64,000 bases of DNA from Szabonella sp046295215. Lineage in GTDB: Bacteria > Pseudomonadota > Alphaproteobacteria > Rhodobacterales > Rhodobacteraceae. Made by a program: the position numbers and the translations under genes. The notes below the pieces were generated by a model. That model had not been told where the DNA came from and ran no database searches. It saw nothing but the letters and a program-made list of their open reading frames with translations. The DNA is taken from positions 13,385 through 77,384 of the forward strand of contig JBKBNP010000017.1 of NCBI GenBank assembly GCA_046295215.1. The letters are read 5' to 3'. How positions within the stretch are numbered: position 1 is the stretch's first letter; each line of letters starts with the position of its first letter. Positions 56,565 to 64,000 of this stretch are shown one piece after another.

Positions 56565-57695
56565 TCAGTCGAAAGTGATGACCTGCCGGATCGCCTCGCC
56601 CCGGTCCAGCCGGTCAAAGCCTTCGTTGATCTGGTCCAGCGTCAGCGTGCCGGTCAGCAACCTGTCCACTGGCAGCTTCCCGGCGCGAAAGAGGTTGATG
56701 AAGCGCGGAATATCCCGCAGAGGCACGCAAGACCCCATATAGCTGCCCTTCACCGTGCGTTCATCCGCGACAAGGTTCACCGCCGGGATGCGGAAGGCCG
56801 ATGTGGGTGACGCCAACCCCGCCGTCACCGTCTGCCCGCCGCGTTTGGTGATGGCATAGGCGAGTTCGAACGCAGGCACCGCGCCCGCCAGTTCCACTGC
56901 ATGATCGACCCCGCCGCCGGTGTCCGCGCGGATGCGGTCCACCACATCCGCATCGCGCGCGTTATAAGTCCGCGTGGCCCCCAGATCGCGGGCGATGGCC
57001 AGCTTGTCTTCGGCCAGATCGACCGCCACAATTTCCGTGGCCCCCGCCGCTATGGCCCCCAGCAGCGCCGCCAGTCCCACGCCGCCGAGGCCAATGATCG
57101 CTACGCTTTGCCCCGGCTGCACGCGGCAGGTGTTCATCACCGCGCCCACCCCCGTCTGCACCGCGCAGCCGAACAGCGCCAGATGCGTGAAGGGCACATC
57201 GGGCGCATCGACCTTCACCATGGAATGACGCGAGATCACGGCATATTCGGCAAAGCCCGACACGCCGCAATGGTGGTGGATGTCCTCGGCATGGTCATGC
57301 AGCCTTATGTCGCCCGACATCAGCACACCCTTGCCGTTGGCCACCGCGCCGGGCACGCAGAGCGCCGCGCGCCCCTCGGCGCAGGGCAGGCATTGGCCGC
57401 AACTGGGCTGAAAGGTCATCACCACCCGGTCACCCGGCGCGAGATCGCGGATGGCAGACCCCACCTCCACCACCTCGCCTGCCGCCTCATGGCCCAGCAC
57501 CATCGGCACCGGGCGGGGGCGGTTGCCGTTGATGACCGACAGGTCCGAATGGCACAGCCCCGCTGCGCGGATGCGCACCAGAACCTCCTCGGGGCCGGGC
57601 GGGTCCAGCGTGACCTCCTCGATCGTCAGAGGCTTTGTCTCGGCAAAGGGCGGGACGACGGGCGAATGTCGCAATACGGCGGCGCGGGTTTTCAT
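56565..57695 (-). CDS. Zinc-dependent alcohol dehydrogenase (MDR family)
   Basis: This 376-residue medium-chain dehydrogenase interconverts an alcohol and aldehyde with NAD(P). Catalytic zinc ligands are in AGLCHSDLSV and LGHEAAGEV, with the structural zinc cluster CGQCLPCAEGRAALC. The nucleotide fold is VAIIGLGGVGLAALLGAIAAGATEIVAVD, where the aspartate after the last strand suggests NAD. A GAGGACCACC ribosome site precedes the ATG. It lies in an operon with an SDR and an aldehyde dehydrogenase. A 12-bp unit (TCGCCCGATCAG) is tandemly duplicated across its stop codon at 56545-56568. The substrate is unknown. Confidence 0.9.
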   Translation of the reverse strand: MKTRAAVLRHSPVVPPFAETKPLTIEEVTLDPPGPEEVLVRIRAAGLCHSDLSVINGNRPRPVPMVLGHEAAGEVVEVGSAIRDLAPGDRVVMTFQPSCGQCLPCAEGRAALCVPGAVANGKGVLMSGDIRLHDHAEDIHHHCGVSGFAEYAVISRHSMVKVDAPDVPFTHLALFGCAVQTGVGAVMNTCRVQPGQSVAIIGLGGVGLAALLGAIAAGATEIVAVDLAEDKLAIARDLGATRTYNARDADVVDRIRADTGGGVDHAVELAGAVPAFELAYAITKRGGQTVTAGLASPTSAFRIPAVNLVADERTVKGSYMGSCVPLRDIPRFINLFRAGKLPVDRLLTGTLTLDQINEGFDRLDRGEAIRQVITFD

Positions 57696-57713
57696 GGTGG
57701 TCCTCCGGTCGTG

Positions 57714-58478
57714 TCAGATCGTGCGGCCACCATCGACCGGAAGCAGAACCCCGGTAATGAAATCAGCATCCTCCGAGGCAAGGTAAAGCGTGGCCTTGGC
57801 CACATCCTCGGGGCGTGACATGCGGCCCATCGGGATGGTCGCGATGAACCGCGCGCGGTTTTCCGGTGTGTCCGGCACGCCCATGAAGGATTCCAGCAGC
57901 CCCGTTTCCCCCATCACCGGGCAGATCGCATTGACGCGGATCTTGTCGGGCGCCAGTTCCACCGCCATCGACTGCGACAGGATGTTTACCGCCCCCTTGG
58001 TGGAGTTATACCATGTCAGCCCCGGGCGCGGCCGGATGCCCGCAACGGACCCGATATTGACGATGGACCCGCCGCCGTTTTGCCGCATCAGCGGGATGAT
58101 GATGTTGGACGCGATGAAGATCGACTTCACGTTGATCGCAAAGACGCGGTCGAATTCGTCCTCCGTCACCTCCAGCATCGGCTTGTTGCGATGGGTCCAA
58201 CCGGCGTTATTCACCAGAATGTCCGGCACGCCGAAGGTGGCACAGAGCTTGTCCACCGCCGCCTGCATCTGCGGGGCCGAGGTCACATCGGCGGCCAGCG
58301 CCACGGCGTTTTCCCCGATTTCGCCCGCGACCGCTTCGGCGGCCTCCCCACGCAGGTCCAGCACGCCAACCTTCGCGCCATGCGCGGCAAAGAGCCTGGC
58401 AATCCCTTCGCCAAAGCCGCCTCCGGCCCCGGTGACGAGGGCAATCTTGCCGGCAAGGCGTCCGTTTTCGCTGTTCAT
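57714..58478 (-). CDS. Short-chain dehydrogenase/reductase
   Basis: This 254-residue SDR oxidises an alcohol or reduces a ketone with a nicotinamide cofactor. The cofactor motif is ALVTGAGGGFGEGIARLF, with NNAGW, and the catalytic YNSTK in LTWYNSTKGAVNIL. The aspartate in VGVLDLRGEA favours NAD. I start at the ATG at 58478 (MNSENGR) with GAGGAA 7 bases upstream; a TTG two codons earlier is possible. It lies between the alcohol and aldehyde dehydrogenase genes. The substrate cannot be read from sequence. Confidence 0.88.
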   Translation of the reverse strand: MNSENGRLAGKIALVTGAGGGFGEGIARLFAAHGAKVGVLDLRGEAAEAVAGEIGENAVALAADVTSAPQMQAAVDKLCATFGVPDILVNNAGWTHRNKPMLEVTEDEFDRVFAINVKSIFIASNIIIPLMRQNGGGSIVNIGSVAGIRPRPGLTWYNSTKGAVNILSQSMAVELAPDKIRVNAICPVMGETGLLESFMGVPDTPENRARFIATIPMGRMSRPEDVAKATLYLASEDADFITGVLLPVDGGRTI

Positions 58479-58488
58479 GTGCAATTCC

Positions 58489-59964
58489 TCAGTCGTGCTT
58501 GATGACGATGGTTTTCAGGGCCGAAAATTCATACAGCGCCTCGAACCCCTTTTCGCGGCCATGGCCGGATTTCTTGACGCCGCCAAAGGGCAGTTCGATC
58601 CCGCCGCCCGCGCCATAGGCGTTGATGTAGACCTGCCCCGCCCGCACCTTGCGCGCCATACGCAGCGCGCGACCGGTGTCGCGGGTCCAGACACCGGCCA
58701 CCAGCCCGTATTCCGTGGCATTGGCGAGGGCGAGCGCATCGGCCTCATCCTCGAAGGGGATCGCGGCCAGAACCGGGCCGAACACCTCGTCACAGGCCAG
58801 TGACGCATCACGCGGCACCGGACCGAAGAGGGTGGGTGGCACATAAAACCCGCCCTCGGGCGCGCCGTCCATCCGCGCCCCTTCGGCAATGACCGGGATG
58901 CCCGCCGCCTTGGCCGCCGCGATGAAGGATTGCACTCTTTGCTGCTGGCGCGCGCTGATGATCGGTCCCAGATCGGGGCTTGCCTCGGGCGGGCCTGCGC
59001 GCAGGGCGGTAAAGCGGGCCGCCACCAGCGGGATCAGCCTGTCCCAGATGGACCGCTGCACCAAAAGCCGCGCGCCCGCTGAACAAGTCTGGCCCGCATT
59101 CTGCACGATGGCCGCCACGATCACCGGCACGGCGGCCTCCAGATCGGCATCCTCGAACACGATCTGCGGGCTCTTGCCGCCCAGTTCCAGCACACAGCCG
59201 ATATGGTTGCGCGCCGCCGCCGTCTGCACCATCACGCCCACCTGTGGCGAGCCTGTGAAGGCCAGAAAGTCGATGCCCGGATGGTCCGCCAGCGCCGCGC
59301 CCGCCTCGGCGCCCAGCCCCGGCACCACATTGATGGCCCCGGGCGGAAAGCCCGCCTCAACCGCGAGTTCGGCAATGAGCAAAGGCGTCAGGCAGGCATC
59401 TTCGGCAGGTTTCAGCACGGTTGCATTCCCCATGGCCAGCGCCGGGGCCAGCGTGCGCCCGATCATCTGCGCGGGGTAATTCCAGGGAATGATATGGCCG
59501 GTCACGCCCAGCGCCTCGCGTTCCGCAGTGACGTAGTAACCGTTCAGGAACGGGATCTGTTCGCCATGCACCTTGTCGGCAGCGCCGCCGTAGAATTCGA
59601 AATAGCGCGCGGCGGCGGCGATGTCGGCCCGCGCCGTGGCCATCGGCTTGCCGCAATCGCGCGCTTCCAGTTCTGCCAGTTCACCCGCGTTTTCAAGGAT
59701 CAACGCCCCCAATCGCGACAACAGCCGCCCGCGTTCCGTCGCCGACAGCCGCGACCATGCCCCGCCCTCATAGGCCGCGCGCGCCGCCGCCACCGCGCGG
59801 TCCACATCCGCCGCGCCCGAGGCCGCGATTTCGGCAAAGATCACGCCTTCGGCCGGGGCGACGACCGGCACAGTGCGCCCGGTCGCTGCCGCCTGCCACT
59901 GGTTGTCGATGAAGCAGCCCTTGGCGGCGCGGATCTCGGGGGCTCGGGGGGTGTCAAGGCTCAT
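58489..59964 (-). CDS. Aldehyde dehydrogenase
   Basis: This 491-residue NAD(P)-dependent aldehyde dehydrogenase is of normal length. The catalytic pair is visible: glutamate in VLELGGKSPQIVFED and cysteine in NAGQTCSAGARLLVQ. Other motifs are IIPWNYPAQM, FTGSPQVG and the C-terminal GGGIELPFGGVKKSGHGREKG. I start at the ATG at 59964 (MSLDTPRAPE) with AAAGGAA before it; a longer open frame lacks homology-like sequence. It starts the ALDH-SDR-ADH operon, and a T-N11-A dyad lies upstream. It would oxidise the aldehyde formed by the dehydrogenase downstream. Confidence 0.92.
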   Translation of the reverse strand: MSLDTPRAPEIRAAKGCFIDNQWQAAATGRTVPVVAPAEGVIFAEIAASGAADVDRAVAAARAAYEGGAWSRLSATERGRLLSRLGALILENAGELAELEARDCGKPMATARADIAAAARYFEFYGGAADKVHGEQIPFLNGYYVTAEREALGVTGHIIPWNYPAQMIGRTLAPALAMGNATVLKPAEDACLTPLLIAELAVEAGFPPGAINVVPGLGAEAGAALADHPGIDFLAFTGSPQVGVMVQTAAARNHIGCVLELGGKSPQIVFEDADLEAAVPVIVAAIVQNAGQTCSAGARLLVQRSIWDRLIPLVAARFTALRAGPPEASPDLGPIISARQQQRVQSFIAAAKAAGIPVIAEGARMDGAPEGGFYVPPTLFGPVPRDASLACDEVFGPVLAAIPFEDEADALALANATEYGLVAGVWTRDTGRALRMARKVRAGQVYINAYGAGGGIELPFGGVKKSGHGREKGFEALYEFSALKTIVIKHD

Positions 59965-60119
59965 GGGGTTCCTTTGATGCTGCGGGTAGCGGGCGGCGGC
60001 GGCGCGAAAGGGGGCGGACGGCCTCATGGCCGCCCCGGCTCCCCCTCGCGCAGCGCGCCTTTGGACCGCATTGTGACGAGCGGTCGGGCCGCTTGGCAAA
60101 TCCAGAAATACGCTCACCC

Positions 60120-60138
60120 CCATAACGGGATTCTATGG
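60120..60138. promoter_or_regulatory. Candidate LysR box upstream of the aldehyde dehydrogenase operon
   Basis: CCATAACGGGATTCTATGG has matching ends CCATA and TATGG and a T-N11-A core. It lies 156 bases before the aldehyde dehydrogenase start, in the gap between it and the LysR gene. A similar sequence (15 of 19 identities) is at 63179-63197. Confidence 0.55.
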
Positions 60139-60190
60139 CGGCCCTGCACCCAAACCGAATGTCATTATATCGAACGTAACGGACCCGGCG

Positions 60191-61165
60191 TCAGTCCTCC
60201 GGCCGGATGCGCGCGGTGGATCCGAGCCAGCCCTTGCTATCCGACAGATCCAGCAGAACCTCCTGGACAAGGCCCAGCACGGCGGCGGTGGCGTTGGTCA
60301 TCGGGCGTTCCACCGAGGAGGCCAGATGCACGCCGCGCCGGATCGGCGGATCGGTCAGCGGCCAGTGCCGCAGGGTTCCCGCCGCAACCTCGCGCTTGAT
60401 CGCGTTCAGCGGCAGGATCGAATACCCAAATCCGCTGGCAACCAGTTCCTTGATGTTGGAATAGGCATCGACCTCGATCTTGACCGTATAGCCGATCCCG
60501 GCCTTGCGGGCCTCCGCCTCCAGCAGTTCACGCAGGCCATGCGCCTCGCCCGGCAGGATCAGGGGCATCCGCGCGACGTGATTCAGCGCGATGCTTTCTC
60601 CCGAAGGAGGAACGTCGGGCATTGACGGCTCCGCTCCGGAAGGTCCGGCATCGCAGGCCCCGAAGAATACCAGCTCCTCGTCCAGCAGATGCACCGTTGC
60701 CAGCCCGTCATCGGCAATTTCCCGGTAGACCACCGCAAGGTCGATCCGCGCGGCCCGCATCCATTCCAGCACGAAGCCGCTCATCGCCTCGGCGATGCGC
60801 AGCCGGATCCGGGGATAGCGGCGATGGACCGCCGAAATCAGCGGCACCGACAGAATCTCCGAGATCGTGCCGGGCAGTCCCAGACGCACCTCGCCAGAGG
60901 GCTCTGCGCCATGGCCGCGGATCTCATCCTCCGCCACAGCGAATTGTTCCAGAATGATCCGCGCATGGCGCAGCAGGATCGCCCCCGCCTCGGTCGGCAC
61001 CACGCCCTTGGGGCTGCGGAACAAAAGGTCGGTGCCCAGATCGCCTTCCATGTTGCGCACATGCAAGGACAGGGCGGGCTGGGCGATATGCAGATGCGCT
61101 GCTGCGCGGGAAAACGACCCCTGTTCCACGATGGCCACGAAATAGCGCATCTGGCGGATATCCAT
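60191..61165 (-). CDS. LysR-family transcriptional regulator
   Basis: This 324-residue regulator has the LysR HTH MDIRQMRYFVAIVEQGSFSRAAAHLHIAQPALSLHVRNMEGDLGTDLLFR and a substrate-binding domain with the usual two-lobe pattern (EVRLGLPGTISEILSVPLI to VASGFGYSILPLNAI). I start at the ATG at 61165, the normal LysR first residue; an ATG at 61198 with AGGAAAG before it would add 11 residues. It lies between the methyltransferase gene and the aldehyde dehydrogenase operon, all on the minus strand. Sequences with T-N11-A dyads on both sides suggest it controls both groups. Confidence 0.88.
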   Translation of the reverse strand: MDIRQMRYFVAIVEQGSFSRAAAHLHIAQPALSLHVRNMEGDLGTDLLFRSPKGVVPTEAGAILLRHARIILEQFAVAEDEIRGHGAEPSGEVRLGLPGTISEILSVPLISAVHRRYPRIRLRIAEAMSGFVLEWMRAARIDLAVVYREIADDGLATVHLLDEELVFFGACDAGPSGAEPSMPDVPPSGESIALNHVARMPLILPGEAHGLRELLEAEARKAGIGYTVKIEVDAYSNIKELVASGFGYSILPLNAIKREVAAGTLRHWPLTDPPIRRGVHLASSVERPMTNATAAVLGLVQEVLLDLSDSKGWLGSTARIRPED

Positions 61166-61235
61166 GCGCGAGCCCCCATAGCCGACAGTCACGGGCATCT
61201 TTCCTGCTGGCGGGCGGGGATGCAAGGCGAACCTC

Positions 61236-61955
61236 TCAGCGGGGCGGGGCGAGGTGCCAGCAGACAATGGGCTGCACCAACACGAATCCGTCGCCCTCGG
61301 CGCGCGCATGTGCCGCCCAGGCCTTGCCGATCATGGCCCGATTGGCCGCCACCAGTGCCGCGCGGGCCGGGTCCACCGACACCAGCCGGTCCAGAAATCC
61401 CTCCACCCCGGCAAAACGGCTGATCCGGTCCCAGCGGATCAGGTCCACCAGCCGCGCGCGCCCCGTCGCCACCATCCGCCCCACTGCGGCCACCGCCTCG
61501 GCGCGGATCGCAGTTTCATCCTCCACCGCGCGCATCGCCTCGAAAAAACTGCCCTCCGCCAAGGGTTCGATCACCAGAAGGCAACCGCCGGGAGACAGCA
61601 GCGCAAGGGCTGCGGCCAGCGCATCCTCCATCCGGTCCGGGTCCACATGATGCAGCGCGTTCACGAACAGCGCCGCGTCGAAAGGGCCTGCCGTCGCCGT
61701 CATTTCCTCTGCCCGCCCGACCGCGAAATGCAGACCGGGCGCGTTGTGGCAGCGCGCTTCGGCAATGGCCCCGGGCATCGGGTCGATGCCGGTCACCTGA
61801 TGGCCGAGCGATGCCAGATAGGCCGCCGTTTCACCACTGCCGCAGCCAAGGTCGATCACCCGCTTTGCGCCATGTTGGGCAAGGGTTTTGGCGAGGAACC
61901 GGTGACTGTCGCAGTCGATGCGCCGCGCCGTTCCGGGGTCGGTTTCCAAGATCAT
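61236..61955 (-). CDS. SAM-dependent class I methyltransferase
   Basis: This 239-residue protein has the class I methyltransferase fold. Motif I is VIDLGCGSGETAAYLASLG, followed by the acidic residue in VTGIDPMPGAIAEA, and motif II-like AALFVNALHHVD. It resembles UbiE-like small-molecule methyltransferases, but the target is not evident. The start overlaps the CoA-transferase stop by 4 bases (ATGA), so the two are co-translated. A link to the acyl-CoA pathway is implied by this coupling but unexplained. Confidence 0.82.
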   Translation of the reverse strand: MILETDPGTARRIDCDSHRFLAKTLAQHGAKRVIDLGCGSGETAAYLASLGHQVTGIDPMPGAIAEARCHNAPGLHFAVGRAEEMTATAGPFDAALFVNALHHVDPDRMEDALAAALALLSPGGCLLVIEPLAEGSFFEAMRAVEDETAIRAEAVAAVGRMVATGRARLVDLIRWDRISRFAGVEGFLDRLVSVDPARAALVAANRAMIGKAWAAHARAEGDGFVLVQPIVCWHLAPPR

Positions 61956-63097
61956 TCCCCGGCTTTGGCAGACGAGGAGAACTCTGCTAGAATCGCCTCT
62001 GTTTGCGCGCCGAGCGCGGGCACCGGGCCGAAATCGGGGGGCATCCCGTCCACCAGCGCGCCGGGGGCCAGCATCCGCACCGGGCCGGACGGGGTATCAA
62101 CATTGACATGGCGGTTCTGGGGGTGGCTTGCCAGATCTTCCATCGTGGACACCCGGCCATAGGCGATGCGCGCAGCCTCCAGCCGGTCAATGATCTCGTC
62201 GCGGGTCAGGGTGGCAAATACCCCGGCAATCAGCGCGTCCAGTGCGGGGCGGTGCGCCACGCGGGCAGTGTTGTCGCAAAAGCGCGGATCGGCGGGCAGG
62301 TCGGGCTTGCCCAGAATATCGGTGCAGAAACTGCACCATTCCCGTTCGCTCTGGATCGACAGCAGCACCGCCTTGCCGTCAGATCCCGCATAGGCCCCGT
62401 AAGGCGCGATGGTCGGGTGCATCAGGCCGGACCGGGGCGCTTCCTTGCCGCCATAGACATATTGCAGATAGGGCACGTTCATCCAGTCGGCGAGCGCATG
62501 GAACAGCGATACGGCGATATGACGGCCCTGCCCGCTGGTCGCGCGCGCAAACAACGCCTGCAATACCGCCTGATGCGCGGTCATTCCCGCCGCGATGTCA
62601 CAGACCGACACGCCCACCCGCGTCATGCCTTCGGGCGTGCCTGTTATGGCCGAAAGCCCGGTTTCCGCCTGCACCAGCAGGTCATAGGCCTTGAGGTCGC
62701 GATAGGGGCCATCATCGCCATAGCCCGAGATCGACACGGTAATCAGGCGCGGATGCGCCCTGCGCAGATCCTCGGGGTTGAACCCCAGCCGCCCGATTGC
62801 CCCGGGGGCAAGATTCTGGATGAACACATCCGCCCGCGCGATCATCGCCGCCAGAACCCCGCACGCGGATTCATCGCGCAGATCAAGGCAGACCGATTCC
62901 TTGCCCCGGTTCAGCCAGACGAAATAGGCGCTTTCGCCCTGCACCAGACGGTCATAACCGCGCGCGAAATCGCCCTCGGGGCGTTCGACCTTGATGACGC
63001 GCGCCCCCGCCTCGGCCAGACGCGAGGAAAGGTAAGGCGCGGCCACCGCCTGTTCGACCGAAACCACAAGGATCCCGTCCAGATCCGTTGAACGCAT
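61952..63097 (-). CDS. CaiB/BaiF-type (family III) CoA transferase
   Basis: This 381-residue protein moves CoA between organic acids. Family features are LVVSVEQAVAAPYLSSRLAEAGARVIKVERPEGDFARGYD, FVWLNRGKESVCLDLRDE, ADVFIQNLAPGAIGRLGF and SISGYGDDGPYRDLKAYDLLVQAETGL, where the catalytic aspartate lies in KAYDLL. I start at 63097 (MRSTDLDG) with AAAGG upstream. It is divergent from a citrate-lyase-beta-like gene. Together they suggest activation of a dicarboxylate or hydroxyacid and its cleavage, for example malyl- or citramalyl-CoA chemistry; this is inference. Confidence 0.9.
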   Translation of the reverse strand: MRSTDLDGILVVSVEQAVAAPYLSSRLAEAGARVIKVERPEGDFARGYDRLVQGESAYFVWLNRGKESVCLDLRDESACGVLAAMIARADVFIQNLAPGAIGRLGFNPEDLRRAHPRLITVSISGYGDDGPYRDLKAYDLLVQAETGLSAITGTPEGMTRVGVSVCDIAAGMTAHQAVLQALFARATSGQGRHIAVSLFHALADWMNVPYLQYVYGGKEAPRSGLMHPTIAPYGAYAGSDGKAVLLSIQSEREWCSFCTDILGKPDLPADPRFCDNTARVAHRPALDALIAGVFATLTRDEIIDRLEAARIAYGRVSTMEDLASHPQNRHVNVDTPSGPVRMLAPGALVDGMPPDFGPVPALGAQTEAILAEFSSSAKAGE

Positions 63098-63178
63098 GGG
63101 CTGCCTTTCCGCTCGCACTTGTCCGGGCAGGATGGTCGAAAAGAGGCCATCACTTCAAATAACAGCTTTCTTGAGCCA

Positions 63179-63197
63179 CCATAACGGAATGATCTGG
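63179..63197. promoter_or_regulatory. Second candidate LysR box, in the CoA-transferase/lyase gap
   Basis: CCATAACGGAATGATCTGG matches the sequence at 60120-60138 in 15 of 19 positions. It lies in the 212-bp divergent gap before the CoA transferase and the citrate-lyase-beta-like gene. The rest of this gap is AT-rich (CAATTATATATTTCC near 63240), fitting promoters. Confidence 0.45.
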
Positions 63198-63309
63198 CCC
63201 ATACCCCACCGGCAATGCCTTTTCGCTATGAAGATGCGAACAATTATATATTTCCATTCTTGCCCCGCGCCGCCCATCCTGCAGACCGGACCCAGCAGGA
63301 CACCGCCGG

Positions 63310-64000
63310 ATGACGCATGACCTTGCCACAATCACCCTCCCCCTGTTCGTGCCGGGGGATCGTCCGGACCGCTTTGCCAAGGCAGCAGCGGCTGGCCCGG
63401 ATGCGGTGATCGTCGATCTGGAGGATGCCGTACCTGCCCCGGCCAAGGGGGCCGCGCGCGCGGGCCTTGGCGCGGCATTGGCACAGGCGGCAATCACCCT
63501 GCCGGTTCTTTTGCGCATCAATGCGGCGGACAGCGCGTGGCACGCAGCAGACCTGCGGGCGGCGCGCGACCTGCCGCTGGCGGCGATTGTCCTGCCCAAG
63601 GCCGAAACGGCGGCGGATCTGGTGCGCGTGGCTGACGCAACCGGACACCCGGTCATCGCCCTTGTTGAAACCGCGCGCGGACTTGCGGGGGTGGAGGCGC
63701 TGGGCCCGGCGGCGGCGCGCATCGCCTTCGGGTCCATCGACTATGCCGCCGATCTGGCCATCGGCCACACGCGGCAGTCCTTGTTGCAGGCCCGGTCGCG
63801 CCTCACGCTCGCCTCGCGTCTGGCGGGTCTGCCCGCGCCCCTCGACGGTGTGACCACGGTGATCCATGATGCCGATACCATCGTTTCCGACTGCGCCCAT
63901 GCGGTTGAGATGGGGTTCAGTGGCAAGCTGCTGATCCACCCCGCGCAGATTACCCCCGCCCGGCAGGGCTTCGCGCCCTCGCAGGCAGAGATTGACTGGG
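63310..64000 (+). CDS. Citrate-lyase-beta-like aldolase (HpcH/HpaI, CitE), partial
   Basis: The gene runs off the right edge; about 230 residues are seen of the usual 270-300. It belongs to the CitE group of acyl-CoA lyases, cleaving malyl-CoA, citramalyl-CoA or related thioesters, or acting as thioesterase. Motifs are LFVPGDRPDRFAKAAAAGPDAVIVDLEDAVP, with the metal-binding VDLEDAV, VLLRINAA, IVLPKAETAADL, ALVETARGL with the metal glutamate, and FGSIDYAADLAIG. I start at the ATG at 63310. It is divergent from the CoA transferase, which probably supplies its substrate. Confidence 0.87.
   Translation, partial: MTHDLATITLPLFVPGDRPDRFAKAAAAGPDAVIVDLEDAVPAPAKGAARAGLGAALAQAAITLPVLLRINAADSAWHAADLRAARDLPLAAIVLPKAETAADLVRVADATGHPVIALVETARGLAGVEALGPAAARIAFGSIDYAADLAIGHTRQSLLQARSRLTLASRLAGLPAPLDGVTTVIHDADTIVSDCAHAVEMGFSGKLLIHPAQITPARQGFAPSQAEIDW

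Noticed and set aside
1..64000. CRISPR arrays, tRNA or rRNA genes, IS elements, prophage
   Set aside because: No regularly spaced repeats, no cloverleaf-like gap sequence and no transposase, integrase or phage structural genes were seen.

Overview
The window is high-GC alphaproteobacterial chromosomal DNA, most like the Paracoccaceae/Rhodobacterales. Three things point there: the gene order soxT-R-S / V-W-X-Y-Z-A-B-C-D-E-F-H known from Paracoccus, the many TRAP and branched-chain-type ABC importers, and a dispersed intergenic hairpin family of a kind I associate with this order. I saw no tRNA, rRNA, CRISPR array, insertion sequence or phage gene.

Layout. (1) 1-2653: a glycine-betaine/proline-type ABC importer on the minus strand; its permease runs off the left edge. 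(2) 2812-6910: a DeoR-type regulator convergent with a TAXI-type TRAP transporter. (3) 7244-10461: a DctB/DctD-like two-component pair whose regulator has a changed GAFTGA loop. (4) 10466-23366: a nearly complete thiosulfate-oxidation (Sox) cluster. soxS-soxR-soxT read left and soxVW-XYZA-B-CDEF-H read right, with an inverted repeat in each of the two regulatory gaps. SoxXA, YZ, B and CD form the periplasmic enzyme system. SoxV, SoxW and SoxS supply reductant or redox control, SoxR represses, SoxT is a sulfur-compound importer, and SoxEF is a flavocytochrome pair. (5) 23642-25397: an IMPase-family enzyme, a type-2 lumazine synthase and a small EthD-like protein. (6) 25479-29808: an AfuABC/FbpABC-like ABC importer.

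(7) 29946-46965 is the most interesting region. A MarR regulator is divergent from a roughly 16.5-kb array on the plus strand: a molybdenum hydroxylase (FAD subunit plus fused FeS/Mo subunit), a 6-hydroxynicotinate-reductase-like protein, a UPF0280 protein, a DUF1185 protein, a polytopic membrane protein, a complete five-gene branched-chain-type importer and hydantoinase A/B. The parts read as import, hydroxylation, ring reduction and lactam/imide opening of an N-heterocycle. Two near-identical MarR-type operator sequences stand before the hydroxylase and the transporter, which suggests one regulon.

(8) 47098-50369: a membrane protein, an SH3-domain protein, an ABC-2 polysaccharide-export-type permease without a visible ATPase, and a CysQ-like phosphatase. 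(9) 50455-64000: a metallo-beta-lactamase-fold protein, a second complete Liv-type importer, an alcohol dehydrogenase / SDR / aldehyde dehydrogenase trio, a LysR regulator, a methyltransferase, a CaiB-type CoA transferase and a divergent citrate-lyase-beta-like gene cut by the right edge. Together these look like uptake and oxidation of an unidentified alcohol or aldehyde leading to acyl-CoA chemistry.

A recurring layout is a stable hairpin placed after the solute-binding-protein gene and before the permease or ATPase genes (four of five importers). Six copies of an intergenic hairpin element with a GGGGGCAGACAGCCCCC-type end are scattered through the right two thirds of the window and once near 7.2 kb.
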